Positions 18,598-27,265 of a DNA stretch of 64,000 bases are shown here, piece by piece. The notes under the pieces were generated by a model, which was not told the DNA's origin, ran no database searches, and saw only the letters and a program-made list of their open reading frames with translations. Made by a program: the position numbers and the translations under genes. The first letter of the stretch is position 1. Every line of letters starts with the position of its first letter. The DNA is from Candidatus Bathyarchaeota archaeon. GTDB taxonomy: Archaea > Thermoproteota > Bathyarchaeia > Bathyarchaeales > Bathycorpusculaceae. The stretch covers positions 124,001-188,000 of the forward strand of contig JAGTQZ010000002.1 in assembly GCA_018396705.1 (NCBI GenBank), in the 5' to 3' direction.

Positions 18598-19557
18598 TTA
18601 TGTAGCACTAACGTTTTTTACAGTATAATTGAAGGTATCTCCCGGCCTGATGATGACAACTTTGATTTTATGGGATAATTTCCAAAGTTCATTCTTAAAC
18701 GTTTCAGCCGCTTCTGGACCTAGAAGTGGCGGTGATAATCCATAATGGTAGGGAATAACACTATCCGGATTTATGTATTTGGTGGCAACTGCTGCAACTT
18801 TTGGACCCATAGTAAATGTATCTCCAATGCACACAAAAGCTAGATCGGGCTTATAAAAGTCGCCTATAAATTTCATTTCCTCGAAAATGTCCGTATCTCC
18901 AGATGCATAGATGGTCACATCATTTATTTGAATTACATAACCCATAGGTGTTCCTGCTGCACCTATTTCCGCTGAAGAATGAACTGCCCGTGTAGCTGTT
19001 ATACTTACTCCATCCACCACGGTGGTGCCGCCAATATTTATACCCATTCCTCCAGTAACAATAACCTCTGAAGGGTTTACGCCTCTCTCCTCAAGCTTCG
19101 GTCCCAAGTATAATGTGGCAAGCTCATACTGCGCAACAACCGCCACCTTTATGTTATTATTATCCTTTGTTAAGTTACCAACACAGTCCAATAAATTGCC
19201 AACATGATCGCCGTGATTGTGGGTTATCGTAAATATCACAACCGATGGACTCTTACCCTTGATATAATTAACCCAATTCTCCATGCTAGAATATTCCGTA
19301 GGAACTGGAATATTAAAACCAGCAAACCCCCAATTGTTGATTATAAGCGCATCAATGTAGACAATTTTCTTATAATCTGGAGTGGAAAGCTCAACTACTC
19401 CAAGGCCAAGCCATCGAATTCGCACACGTCTCTCATAGTGTTTGATATCAAGTGTTGCAGCGAAACCGCTATGATAGAAGGCTGTCGCAAATAGCGCCAC
19501 GGAAACTATGACAAAGAGAGCAATAACTGTAGTTTTGCTTACCTTTCTCCCCAACAA
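18598..19557 (-). CDS. Membrane-anchored MBL-fold metallo-hydrolase (UlaG-like)
   Basis: A 319-residue protein with an N-terminal hydrophobic segment at about residues 9-30 that acts as signal or anchor, so the enzyme probably faces outside. The beta-lactamase-fold motif HNHGDH is present at about residue 115, with AVHSSAEIGA, YASGDTDIF and IPYHYG for further metal ligands. It resembles the UlaG/RomA class of MBL hydrolases that act on lactones or lipids. Substrate is unknown. No operon partner is apparent. Confidence 0.83.
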   Translation of the reverse strand: MLGRKVSKTTVIALFVIVSVALFATAFYHSGFAATLDIKHYERRVRIRWLGLGVVELSTPDYKKIVYIDALIINNWGFAGFNIPVPTEYSSMENWVNYIKGKSPSVVIFTITHNHGDHVGNLLDCVGNLTKDNNNIKVAVVAQYELATLYLGPKLEERGVNPSEVIVTGGMGINIGGTTVVDGVSITATRAVHSSAEIGAAGTPMGYVIQINDVTIYASGDTDIFEEMKFIGDFYKPDLAFVCIGDTFTMGPKVAAVATKYINPDSVIPYHYGLSPPLLGPEAAETFKNELWKLSHKIKVVIIRPGDTFNYTVKNVSAT

Positions 19558-19679
19558 ACATTCCTCCGATAAAATTGCTATGAAGCTTTTTCTTTAAAAG
19601 CTTTGTCACATCAGCTAAAAAGTATGAATAAAGCGAAAATAAAATGGAGGAATATAATTCTTAAAAGCCCATCGTAATT

Positions 19680-20561
19680 CTAGCGGAATAGCTCTGTGCT
19701 TAAGTATTTGAAGCAATGATCTGCAAACAACGCTACTATAAACCCCTTGTTTATCTCTCTTGCCTTTTTCATGGCGCCATACATAACCGCCCCTGATGAT
19801 ATCCCAGCTAGAAGCCCCTCTTTAGTGAGAAGATCTTTAGCTGTTTTTAAAGCGTCTGCATCGTCTACCAGAATAACCTCGTCGATTTCTTCAGGGTTAA
19901 AAATTTCAGGCCGAAGTTCTTGAGGGTTCAACAGACCTTGTTGTTTACTGTTGGGTTGTGAAGGCTGAACGCCGATTATTTTTATTGCTTTATTGTATTC
20001 TTTAAGTTTTCTAGTCACTCCCATAATTGTCCCGGAAGTTCCTATACCTGCAACGAAATGGGTTATTCTACCTTCACTCTGCTTCCAGATCTCTTCGCCT
20101 GTATTTTCATAATGTGCCATCCAGTTTCCATCGTTGGCGAATTGGTTTGTCATAAAATATTTCGGGTTTTTAGCCATCTCCTTCGCTTTTGCAACAGCTT
20201 CAGCCTCTGTTGAAGCAAAAACAAGTTTTGCTCCAAGCGCCCTTAGAATTTTTCTTCGTTCTACGGAAACCGATTTAGGCATTACAATCGTACACTTGTA
20301 GCCCTTAAGAGCAGCTGCCCATGCAATGCTTATTCCAGTATTTCCCGAAGTAGCCTCCAAGATTGTCTTGTCATGAGTTAGTTTTCCATCCTTCTCCGCC
20401 CTCTCGATCATCTTAAGGGCAATTCTATCTTTCAAAGAACCAGTCGGGTTAAACCACTCCAACTTCGCGTAAATCTCCACGTTCGGATTAGGATTCATTC
20501 GATTAATCCTAACCATCGGAGTATTGCCGACCAACTCAAAAATGTGATTAACCGTCCGCAT
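19680..20561 (-). CDS. Cysteine synthase family PLP enzyme
   Basis: A 293-residue fold-type II enzyme: GNTPMVRI at the start, the PLP lysine in NPTGSLKDRIA, the substrate loop EATSGNTGIS, the glycine loop GIGTSGTIMGV and SSGAVMYGA near the end. Members make cysteine from O-acetyl- or O-phosphoserine and sulfide. The N-terminus matches CysK/CysM from the ATG at 20561; a longer frame to 20594 exists. A 55-codon ORF upstream overlaps this start by 14 bp. Which acceptor it uses is not decidable from sequence. Confidence 0.9.
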   Translation of the reverse strand: MRTVNHIFELVGNTPMVRINRMNPNPNVEIYAKLEWFNPTGSLKDRIALKMIERAEKDGKLTHDKTILEATSGNTGISIAWAAALKGYKCTIVMPKSVSVERRKILRALGAKLVFASTEAEAVAKAKEMAKNPKYFMTNQFANDGNWMAHYENTGEEIWKQSEGRITHFVAGIGTSGTIMGVTRKLKEYNKAIKIIGVQPSQPNSKQQGLLNPQELRPEIFNPEEIDEVILVDDADALKTAKDLLTKEGLLAGISSGAVMYGAMKKAREINKGFIVALFADHCFKYLSTELFR

Positions 20562-20715
20562 GACACCTACACGACCTTGACCAAAATTTAACACTCTGCG
20601 CTATAAACTCATCGCAATGCCTGTCAATTAACGACTGTATTACGTCTTTTACTTTCAGTTTTCTGAGTTTTTCTATAACAAGCCAAATGTCATGGAACAA
20701 GGTTGACCTAAGCAT
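20548..20715 (-). CDS. Possible small protein upstream of cysteine synthase
   Basis: A 55-codon ATG frame whose stop overlaps the start of the cysteine synthase gene. The product is helical and charged (LVIEKLRKLKVKDVIQSLID, then RHCDEFIAQSVKFW) with a CRCH near the end. The composition suggests coding, and the overlap suggests coupling, but I recognise no family and see no strong ribosome site. It may be the C-terminal remnant of a longer gene. Confidence 0.35.
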   Translation of the reverse strand: MLRSTLFHDIWLVIEKLRKLKVKDVIQSLIDRHCDEFIAQSVKFWSRSCRCHADG

Positions 20716-20818
20716 CTCTCTGATTACAAGCTAATGGCGGGGAGCAGTAGCTTTTATGTGTGCAGGTGTATATGCTTTACTCTTCTTCTTTTTCTCTCTT
20801 CTTTTCAAGATTAAATAT

Positions 20819-20993
20819 TACGAACCCGCATAGGCTCTGATGGAGATCTAGAGGGGGGGCGAAAATGGCTTTCCAGCAGCGTCCATTTTCTGCGCGGAAA
20901 ATCTAGAGGAGCTATCAATTTTGGCAGTTGGTGGCGAGTGCAAAATTGAAGAGTAAGGGAGGTCTCGGAACCGTGGGTTCTGGGCGGTTCGTA
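20819..20993 (-). ncRNA. Candidate structured non-coding RNA downstream of tRNA-Asn
   Basis: An uninterrupted 175-bp geneless segment with four helices: closing stem TACGAACC/GGTTCGTA (20819-20826 with 20986-20993), GAAAATGG/CCATTTTC (20861-20868 with 20883-20890), TCAATTTTG/CAAAATTGA (20915-20923 with 20941-20949) and GAACC-GTG-GGTTC (20968-20980). It is richer in G and C than its flanks. It lies 13 bp beyond the 3' end of tRNA-Asn, so it may be transcribed with it on the minus strand; the opposite strand folds as well. It does not match SRP, RNase P or 5S RNA by eye. Confidence 0.42.
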
Positions 20994-21006
20994 GGTTCAG
21001 TAAAAG

Positions 21007-21080
21007 CGCCGCCGGTCGGACTTGAACCGACGACCGACTGGTTAACAGCCAGCCGCTCTACCAGTCTGAGCTACGGCGGC
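21007..21080 (-). tRNA. tRNA-Asn (anticodon GUU)
   Basis: Acceptor GCCGCCG/CGGCGGC, D-arm starting TAGCTCAG with GG in the loop, anticodon stem GCTGG/CCAGT around CTGTTAA (GUU), and T-arm GTCGG-TTCAAGT-CCGAC. The discriminator is G, as expected for Asn. No intron and no encoded CCA. Confidence 0.96.
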
Positions 21081-21140
21081 TCACGTTACTATCTTCTAGA
21101 GGTTTGAGTTTTAACGTTGTATTTAAGTTTATTCTATATG

Positions 21141-22610
21141 TTATGTGATTCCGGCTTTTCTGGCTTTGTGTTCGATTATTTTTACGAACATTGTGTATAG
21201 AGCTCTGAGAGGTTTTGCGTACCATTTTCCGGCGAAGGATCGGCTTATAAGGTCATCTATCCAGCGGAAATCGTGTTTTAAGCACTTTATTAGCAGTTCT
21301 TGGTGGAGTTTCGTCATCTTAGTTTCTTTAAACCATTGTTCGTTTTTTAGTTTGCCCATTGGAACAAAGAATAGGGGAACAATTAAGCTTCTAATGTGTT
21401 TAAGGTCTTCCACAAGCTCTATGGTTTTTATTAAGTCATTTTCGGTTTCTTCAGGCACTCCCACTATTAAGGTGCACGCGGGTATTAGGTTGTTGTCGTG
21501 CATTAAACCCATTCCAGTGCGGACAACGTCAGGCCATTCTTCGGGTTTGAAGGGATGTGCTTTTGCAGGCATGATTTTTTTGGCAAGCTCCGGTGAGCCT
21601 GTTTCAATGCCTATTTCGACGCCCCACCATGGTTGTTTTTGCAGTATGATTTCTGCAACTTTTTGGAAAAGTTGTGGTTTTAGGGTTACTGTAGCGAGGG
21701 AGCAGTGGCTCCAACTCAAACCCTCACATTTTTTTACAACAGCTTTGTGAAGCTCGATTAGTTTGTCATCGTCAGGTGTGGTGTTTTTTGAACCGTAAAG
21801 CATAACGTCTTCAGCATGGAGGCAAACCGTGTACGTATATCCGTTCCTCATATTTACGTCTATTTCTTTTAGTATTTTTTCGATGGGGTACCACCTCAGT
21901 GGGCGGAGAGTTACGCTACAGAATCTGCATCCTCTACAGCAACCTCGTCCAATTTCCACTAAGCCGTTAATGGATGGATTCAAAATGTTTGGAATTTCCT
22001 CAAGCTTTGGTGTTTCTTCAACGCTTACCTCATAATATCTCGGCAGTTTTTCGCCATTGATGGCTGCTCGAACAATTTTTCCTATGACTTTTTCAGCTTC
22101 GCCCTCAATTACACAGTCGATACCATGCTCCTCAACGAATTTTTCCCTGTAGCGGAACTGCCAAACACCGGAACCGCCAACGATAATTTTTAAACCGCGT
22201 CTTTTAGCCCTCTTAATTTCCTGCTTTTCTAACAAACGTCTAAAATATTGGGCAAGGAAAGGTTCTTTTTTTAGAATCGAGGCAAAGGTGCTGGATGCTG
22301 GGCCCAGTCCGAAGGGGTCCATAACATGTATACCTAAAACTTTTGCGTCATCCAAGTATCTCTTGACATGGTCTGGATCGACGGTTAAGACATTGAAACC
22401 ATCGCTTAATAGTTGGGCCTCAATCTTTCTTAACCCATAGGGAGCAGCAACGGGAATACCCTTCATAGTTTTTATCGGTGGGAAAAAAAGGAAGCTGTAA
22501 AGCCAATCTGGTATGACATTTGGAGGGGCACATGTTCCAAAGCCTATAAACTCGTTATGATGGTAATCGCTCATTAAAGTACGGTCAGCGGTCAACAATA
22601 CCTCAGCCAT
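21141..22610 (-). CDS. Radical SAM protein with N-terminal B12-binding-like domain
   Basis: A 489-residue protein. The first 200 residues look like a degenerate cobalamin-binding/Rossmann domain (AAPYGLRKIEAQLLSDGF, KIIVGGSGVWQF, IEGEAEKVIGKIV), and the cluster motif GRGCCRGCRFCS (CxxxCxxC) near residue 225 starts the radical SAM barrel, with GIETGSPELAKKIMP for SAM binding. Members methylate or rearrange varied substrates; I cannot assign one. The start at 22610 gives MAEVLLTADRTLMSDYHH, which fits archaeal homologues better than 22628. It is immediately downstream of tRNA-Asn but encoded on the same strand upstream of it. Confidence 0.85.
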   Translation of the reverse strand: MAEVLLTADRTLMSDYHHNEFIGFGTCAPPNVIPDWLYSFLFFPPIKTMKGIPVAAPYGLRKIEAQLLSDGFNVLTVDPDHVKRYLDDAKVLGIHVMDPFGLGPASSTFASILKKEPFLAQYFRRLLEKQEIKRAKRRGLKIIVGGSGVWQFRYREKFVEEHGIDCVIEGEAEKVIGKIVRAAINGEKLPRYYEVSVEETPKLEEIPNILNPSINGLVEIGRGCCRGCRFCSVTLRPLRWYPIEKILKEIDVNMRNGYTYTVCLHAEDVMLYGSKNTTPDDDKLIELHKAVVKKCEGLSWSHCSLATVTLKPQLFQKVAEIILQKQPWWGVEIGIETGSPELAKKIMPAKAHPFKPEEWPDVVRTGMGLMHDNNLIPACTLIVGVPEETENDLIKTIELVEDLKHIRSLIVPLFFVPMGKLKNEQWFKETKMTKLHQELLIKCLKHDFRWIDDLISRSFAGKWYAKPLRALYTMFVKIIEHKARKAGIT

Positions 22611-22748
22611 GTGGTGCACCTTCTCCAAACGCCACAGGCAAGTGTTATTGAAATTTAAAACACTTAAATTTTGATATATTTTTCGCTATAGAGAAAAAGC
22701 TGATGACAAGGAATACTGTAAAATAAATTGGGGGGTTACCTCAATCGG

Positions 22749-23201
22749 CTATTCTATCTCCTGTTCAAGCAGCTTTCTAGTCCTAGCTTCTACAAAATTG
22801 GCTATTCTCTCCATTGTAAGCGCTTCCTCTTCTCTTTGTTTTTCAAGTTTCTCCTTCACGACAGTGATCAACTTCTCAAAATTTACTGGTTTTATTAGAT
22901 ATGCGTCTGCACCATAATTCAGGGCATCCACAGCGTTTTCGAGATTGGGATATCCCGTCACCATTATCTTTATCGTCTTCGGCGTTATATCATTTAGCTC
23001 TCTTAGTAGTTGCGTCCCAAGCATATCTGGAAGAACTATGTCTAAAAGGGCGACATCATAGACTTTTGCTTTTGTCTTCACAATAGCCTCTCTTCCAGAC
23101 ACTGCCTCGTCAACATTGTAGCCCTCACTTTCAAGGATTAGCCGCATAGTTCTTCGTATGTCTTCGTCGTCGTCCACTATTAGGATGTTTGCCTCTTCCA
23201 T
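22749..23201 (-). CDS. CheY-like response regulator receiver protein
   Basis: A 150-residue protein with a full receiver domain: ILIVDDDEDIR acidic pocket, phospho-acceptor Asp in DVALLDIVLPD, conserved Thr in MVTGYPN and Lys in YLIKPVN. A C-terminal coiled coil of about 30 residues (EKQREEEALTMERIANFVEA) follows and may bind a partner. The ATG at 23201 has GGAGGTGA eight bases upstream and wins over 23231. It follows the next gene upstream by seven bp, so the two form an operon. No histidine kinase lies beside it. Confidence 0.92.
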   Translation of the reverse strand: MEEANILIVDDDEDIRRTMRLILESEGYNVDEAVSGREAIVKTKAKVYDVALLDIVLPDMLGTQLLRELNDITPKTIKIMVTGYPNLENAVDALNYGADAYLIKPVNFEKLITVVKEKLEKQREEEALTMERIANFVEARTRKLLEQEIE

Positions 23202-23208
23202 AACTATT

Positions 23209-23610
23209 TCACCTCCGTCCTTCATGAGCATTTAATCTTAACTTTGAAAACCGCATAACATACACCTCTCTAATTTTTTCAACCCATTCAGAGAATACTA
23301 TTGGCCCTTTCTCGTTAAATTCTAAACCAAACCTTTTGCATAATACCTCTATAATTGCTCTCTCCAATATTGAGACAACTCCGGTGCCAGAAACTTGGCC
23401 AAAACGCATTCTAGGACCTTCAAACTCTAAAATTTTCCTTAATTCTCTAAAAAAGAAGTCTGGATCTCGTGGAACATTTAGCAAGGTAAAACCCCTCTTT
23501 CTCAAATAATCATAAAAAATTTCCACAGTTCTATCTCCAAGCGAGTACCGCAGCACCTCATCAATGACCCTCACCAAGACTTCATCAAATTCTTCCAAAG
23601 ATCTCACCAT
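23209..23610 (-). CDS. Small putative output-domain protein (NitrOD5-like), paired with the response regulator
   Basis: A 133-residue helical protein starting MVRSLEEFDEVLVRVIDEVL, with RELRKILEFEGPRM and a later GTGVVSILERAIIEVLCKRF helix. The pattern resembles the archaeal signalling output domain named NitrOD5; I recall this family only by its look, so the label is tentative. It sits directly upstream of the receiver gene on the same strand. A distant similarity in layout exists to the small gene at 38306, which precedes a KaiC-like ATPase. Likely a signalling adaptor. Confidence 0.6.
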   Translation of the reverse strand: MVRSLEEFDEVLVRVIDEVLRYSLGDRTVEIFYDYLRKRGFTLLNVPRDPDFFFRELRKILEFEGPRMRFGQVSGTGVVSILERAIIEVLCKRFGLEFNEKGPIVFSEWVEKIREVYVMRFSKLRLNAHEGRR

Positions 23611-23745
23611 GTTTGATTATAACATCCCTCCGTGGGATTTCTGGCATGTTTTATGTTGAACTTTTTATTCGCTTGTCAAAAACTTTATTGATTGATAATT
23701 TGAACTTAGAATTCGTTTGTTTAATCAAAATTTTCAAAGAATATT

Positions 23746-25695
23746 TTAGGTCATGAACAGTGAGAGAATTCGGTAAGTAAGCCCGCCAATTAAAAGGGCG
23801 GCAATCACATCTGCGATGGTTATTGCTATGGCTTTTTTCCAGCCAAACTCTTTTAGAAGCGCAGCGATCGTTGCTATGCATGGGATGTAAATCGTTGTAA
23901 TAATAGCGAAGACAATCATTTGTGTTGCTGAAAGTGTTTCAAGGGGGATAAGCTCTGAAAGCAGGATTAAAGTCAACTCCTTCCGTAGGATACCAAAGAT
24001 CAGCGGGACGCTTGCAACGTCTGGAAGGCCGAGCCAACCGTTTATAATAGGCTTAACTACAGTTGTAAAGTAGCCTACGATGCCTATGAGGTTTAAAGCG
24101 GTTATAGCTAAGCTTCCAACAATTATTATTGGGAAGGCTATGTATACAAAGTCCTTCGCTCTACTCCAAGTTTTGGTTAAAACAACTTTTAGGGTTGGTC
24201 TCTTGTAAGGTGGCATTTCCATTATTAAACCTACAGGCTCTCCCGGTAAAATTTTGAAGGCCATTCTTCCTAGAATAAAAACAAGCAGTAGATCAAAGAT
24301 ATAAAGTGCTAGAGCCGCATGTAAGCCCACATACCTCCCGACAAGTCCCAAAATAACTACTGTTCTAGCAGCGCATGGAACCAACGTGACGGTAAAGGCG
24401 GCTAATAGACGCTCTCGTTCTGTTTCCATGATTCTGCAGCCTATGCAGGCTGGAACGCTGCAGCCATATCCGAGAATAAGTGGTATGAAGGCTTTTCCAT
24501 GTAAACCCATCTTGTGCATCAAGTTGTCCATGAGAAAGGCGGCTCTTGGCAGGTAACCGCTGTCCTCTAGTAGGGCAAGAATTATGTAGAAGGGTATAAT
24601 GTACGGTAAAGCCACTGTAATTCCAGCTATTATTCCGCCAAGAATTCCATCGGCAATCAGTTTTACCATGGCTTGAGGTAGAAAGATTAGGGCATCCCCA
24701 ATACATGTAACAATGTTGTTAAGCAGAGATTCTAAGAAGCTTGAAAAAAGGCTTCCGCCAACAAAAATGAGCGAGAGCATGGCCAAAACAACGCCTATCA
24801 AAATCGGGTATCCTAGTATTTTGTGAGTTGTGATAGCGTCAAGCCTTTGCTCAAGCTTCACTCTGGGCGGCGTTTCTGTGATAGTTACTTCTCTGGCTAT
24901 TTTGCTTGCGATGGAGTATCTCTCAGAAGCTAACACCACCGGCGAGGGTTCGCCATGCATTTTTTCCAGTTCTGCAGCTAGTTTTTCTGCATACTCTAGA
25001 ACTTCCGCTCCGCCTTCATAATTTTTAAGTTTTCCCGTTATATCCTCATCTCTCTCTAAGAGTTTTATAGAAATCCACCTTGCAGGATAAACTGTGCAAA
25101 GTTGCGAAAGGTTCTTTTCGACAAATTTTTGGATTTTTTGTACTTTTTCCTCGATTTCCGCTCCAAACTGAAGTTTCAATGGTTTAAGCCTTTTATCTCC
25201 ACTTGCCACCGCAACGACCGTTGTTAAAAGCTCGTTTATACCGCTTCCAGTTATCGCTACTGTAGGAACTACAGGGATTCCAAGCATACCTGAAAGTTTT
25301 TCCGTGTCTATGCGAATGCCTTTTTTGGCCGCAAAGTCCACTTGATTTAATGCCATGACAACAGGGGCCTCAAGCTCCAGAAGCTGGAGTGTCAAATAGA
25401 GGTTGCGCTCCAAAGCTGAAGCGTCAACAACATTTATTATAACATCCGGCCGTTCAACAGCAATGTATTCACGTGAAACAATCTCTTCGATAGAAAAGGC
25501 GGATAATGAATATGTGCCTGGCAAATCAATGACGCGTATGGTGTACCCTTTAAAGTGTAGGGTTCCCTCAGCTCTTTCCACGGTTTTGCCGGGCCAGTTT
25601 CCTACAATCTGGTTTAAGCCTGTAAGCTGGTTAAAGATGACGCTTTTGCCTACGTTGGCATTCCCAGCAAGCGCTACACGCAACTGCCTAGTCAT
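23746..25695 (-). CDS. feoB: Ferrous iron transporter B
   Basis: A 649-residue inner-membrane protein. The N-terminal G domain has GNANVGKS (G1), DLPGTYSL (G3) and ALNQVDFA (G4), followed by a helical GDI-like domain and about eight membrane helices with two Gate repeats, including GCSVPACIGCR. It moves Fe2+ into the cell. The ATG at 25695 overlaps the feoA stop by eight bp, showing coupling. It is the last gene of a dtxR-feoA-feoB operon on the minus strand. Confidence 0.97.
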   Translation of the reverse strand: MTRQLRVALAGNANVGKSVIFNQLTGLNQIVGNWPGKTVERAEGTLHFKGYTIRVIDLPGTYSLSAFSIEEIVSREYIAVERPDVIINVVDASALERNLYLTLQLLELEAPVVMALNQVDFAAKKGIRIDTEKLSGMLGIPVVPTVAITGSGINELLTTVVAVASGDKRLKPLKLQFGAEIEEKVQKIQKFVEKNLSQLCTVYPARWISIKLLERDEDITGKLKNYEGGAEVLEYAEKLAAELEKMHGEPSPVVLASERYSIASKIAREVTITETPPRVKLEQRLDAITTHKILGYPILIGVVLAMLSLIFVGGSLFSSFLESLLNNIVTCIGDALIFLPQAMVKLIADGILGGIIAGITVALPYIIPFYIILALLEDSGYLPRAAFLMDNLMHKMGLHGKAFIPLILGYGCSVPACIGCRIMETERERLLAAFTVTLVPCAARTVVILGLVGRYVGLHAALALYIFDLLLVFILGRMAFKILPGEPVGLIMEMPPYKRPTLKVVLTKTWSRAKDFVYIAFPIIIVGSLAITALNLIGIVGYFTTVVKPIINGWLGLPDVASVPLIFGILRKELTLILLSELIPLETLSATQMIVFAIITTIYIPCIATIAALLKEFGWKKAIAITIADVIAALLIGGLTYRILSLFMT

Positions 25696-25984
25696 GTGGT
25701 TCATCCTTAACCGGTTTAACCAGCACCTTTGCAGCTACACCATGTCCAAGGGCAAGCATTACACCTCTAACTTCAACTTCGACAGGCCCGCCGAACAGCC
25801 CCTTCTTAACTAGCTTAACTTCAACGCCCGGGGTGAGCCCCATCTCAGCAAGTCTTCTAACTAGACCGAAGCCTCCTAAGGCTTTAACCACAACACCTCT
25901 TTCACCCTCAGCTAAATCGGATAGAACACAAAGCTCTCCTTCGTCTCCAGAAGCTTCAGGACCATGGAATTTCTTCCTAAACAT
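25688..25984 (-). CDS. feoA: FeoA domain protein
   Basis: A 98-residue cytoplasmic SH3-like protein required for FeoB activity: LAEGERGVVVKALGGFGLVR, RLAEMGLTPGVEVKLVKKG and MLALGHGVAAKVLV are the FeoA pattern. A 20-residue polar extension precedes it. The start overlaps the end of dtxR by eight bp and the end overlaps feoB, so all three genes are translated from one message. Confidence 0.94.
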   Translation of the reverse strand: MFRKKFHGPEASGDEGELCVLSDLAEGERGVVVKALGGFGLVRRLAEMGLTPGVEVKLVKKGLFGGPVEVEVRGVMLALGHGVAAKVLVKPVKDEPHD

Positions 25985-26702
25985 CAGCTTCTTTCATCTC
26001 CACGGCTTTGACCCATATGCCATCAGCTTCTCTGCGATTTACAACATGCTCTTTTCCAGCTACACATAGTACAAGATTGTCATCTTCAAATTTGACAATG
26101 TGGACTGGAACGTTTGGTTTAATCCCTTTACTTGACAACGAAAGGAGAGTTTCCTTCCTTTCATCAACAAGCTTTACAACAATGCATGTCTTGTCCACCG
26201 CCATCGAAGTCAGTGGATAACATTCCACATCGTTTATTTCGCCATTCTCTGCTGGTATAGGATTTCCATGAGGGCAAAACTTTGGATAACCGAGACGTTT
26301 CTCTAGAAGGTTTAGCACATCTTCCGTCAAGACATGTTCAAGCATACAAGCAGTTTCATGCACATAACTCCAATCAGCCTCCAAAATATCGGTTAATAGT
26401 CTTTCTGCAAGCCTATGCCGCCTAATAATGCTTAATGCCAACTTCTCGCCTTCAACAGTCAATCTCACACCTTTATAGGGCTTGTGTTCCACCAAGCCAT
26501 GCCTCTCAAGATGCGCGATAGTGTTGGTAATGGATCCCGGAACAACGTTTAGTTCATATGCCAACTCCTTTGTTCTGGCAACCCCTCTTCTTTTTTGAAG
26601 TTTATAGATGGCTTCTATATACTCTTCAGCTTCATGGGACAATTCTTGCGTTGTCAAGTATGCGCAACCTTCTAATAATTTACGAGCACTCGTAATTTGC
26701 AA
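25977..26702 (-). CDS. DtxR/MntR-family metal-dependent repressor
   Basis: A 241-residue regulator. An N-terminal winged helix (EEYIEAIYKLQKRRGVARTK, GSITNTIAHLERHGLVEHKP) is followed by the metal-binding dimerisation domain (RRHRLAERLLTDIL, ACMLEHVLTEDVLNLLEKRL, GYPKFCPHGNPIP), and a C-terminal FeoA-like SH3 domain. It should repress the feo genes when ferrous iron is plentiful; this is inferred from the operon. Start is uncertain: ATG at 26702, or a TTG about 16 codons in, just before TTQELSHEAEEYIEA, which is where the family usually begins. Confidence 0.93.
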   Translation of the reverse strand: MQITSARKLLEGCAYLTTQELSHEAEEYIEAIYKLQKRRGVARTKELAYELNVVPGSITNTIAHLERHGLVEHKPYKGVRLTVEGEKLALSIIRRHRLAERLLTDILEADWSYVHETACMLEHVLTEDVLNLLEKRLGYPKFCPHGNPIPAENGEINDVECYPLTSMAVDKTCIVVKLVDERKETLLSLSSKGIKPNVPVHIVKFEDDNLVLCVAGKEHVVNRREADGIWVKAVEMKEADV

Positions 26703-26746
26703 TCAATCTCCTATAAACCTTTCGGAAAATCGAAAATAAACGAAAC

Positions 26747-26757
26747 TTAAATATACA
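26747..26757. promoter_or_regulatory. TATA-like element upstream of dtxR-feoAB
   Basis: CTTAAATATAC can act as a TATA box on either strand. On the minus strand it would start a message about 20 bp before the dtxR ATG. On the plus strand it is preceded by CGAAA, which resembles a BRE, and points toward the inverted repeat at 26809-26910. Confidence 0.4.
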
Positions 26758-26808
26758 TGAGATAAATGCACCGAAAATATTCCCAATACACATTGTCGCG
26801 CCAAAATT

Positions 26809-26910
26809 GCGGGACTTTTTAACATGTTCCGATATTCGCCTAAAATGTTCCTCGAGCCAAAACGAGATCATTTATGGAAACTCTTAAAGGTCCTCAGAAG
26901 AAAGTCCCGC
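26809..26910 (+). repeat. Perfect 10-bp inverted repeat enclosing 82 bp; possible RNA element
   Basis: GCGGGACTTT (26809-26818) and AAAGTCCCGC (26901-26910) are exact complements in an otherwise AT-rich geneless region. The loop holds a small CTCG...CGAG hairpin. This could be a small RNA or a relic of a mobile element. Strand is not determined. Confidence 0.35.
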
Positions 26911-27265
26911 GCTCCATGTGCGTAAAAATAACGAAATATTAGAATTTATACAAAAACATTGAAAAGATAAAATATAAATTAAAAAGCTGCACGGAAAATT
27001 TATTAAATTCTTGAAAAATGGCTCGTTTTAGAACATAAATTTGTCACGAAGCTTAAGTCGGAGCAGAGAGTTCTCCGTATTTCGATGGTGTTTCACGATC
27101 TTCCATTTCCGCTAATCACTGAAAATTCAGCTTCACGTTTTGATTTTATTCAAATAACATGTTATCTTGATGATGCTTTTGTATACCGCAACTTTGCTTG
27201 GATACGAAAAAGGGAATCCTTGCCAGTAAACGTAGGGTTATGCGCTATATGGTTGTCATCTACGT
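26911..27265. other. Geneless AT-rich stretch between the feo operon and yjbQ
   Basis: No credible gene is seen. It contains the first copy of the TGATGCTTTTGTATAC repeat (27171-27186) and a weak copy-like TATACAAAAACATTGA near 26950. The 98-codon frame at 27085 has poor composition and runs into yjbQ on the other strand, so I do not call it. Confidence 0.5.
27171..27186 (+). repeat. Repeat copy 1 (TGATGCTTTTGTATAC)
   Basis: Exact 16-base match to the copies at 28216-28234 (direct) and 28476-28494 (inverted). Flanks are unrelated. Confidence 0.65.
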
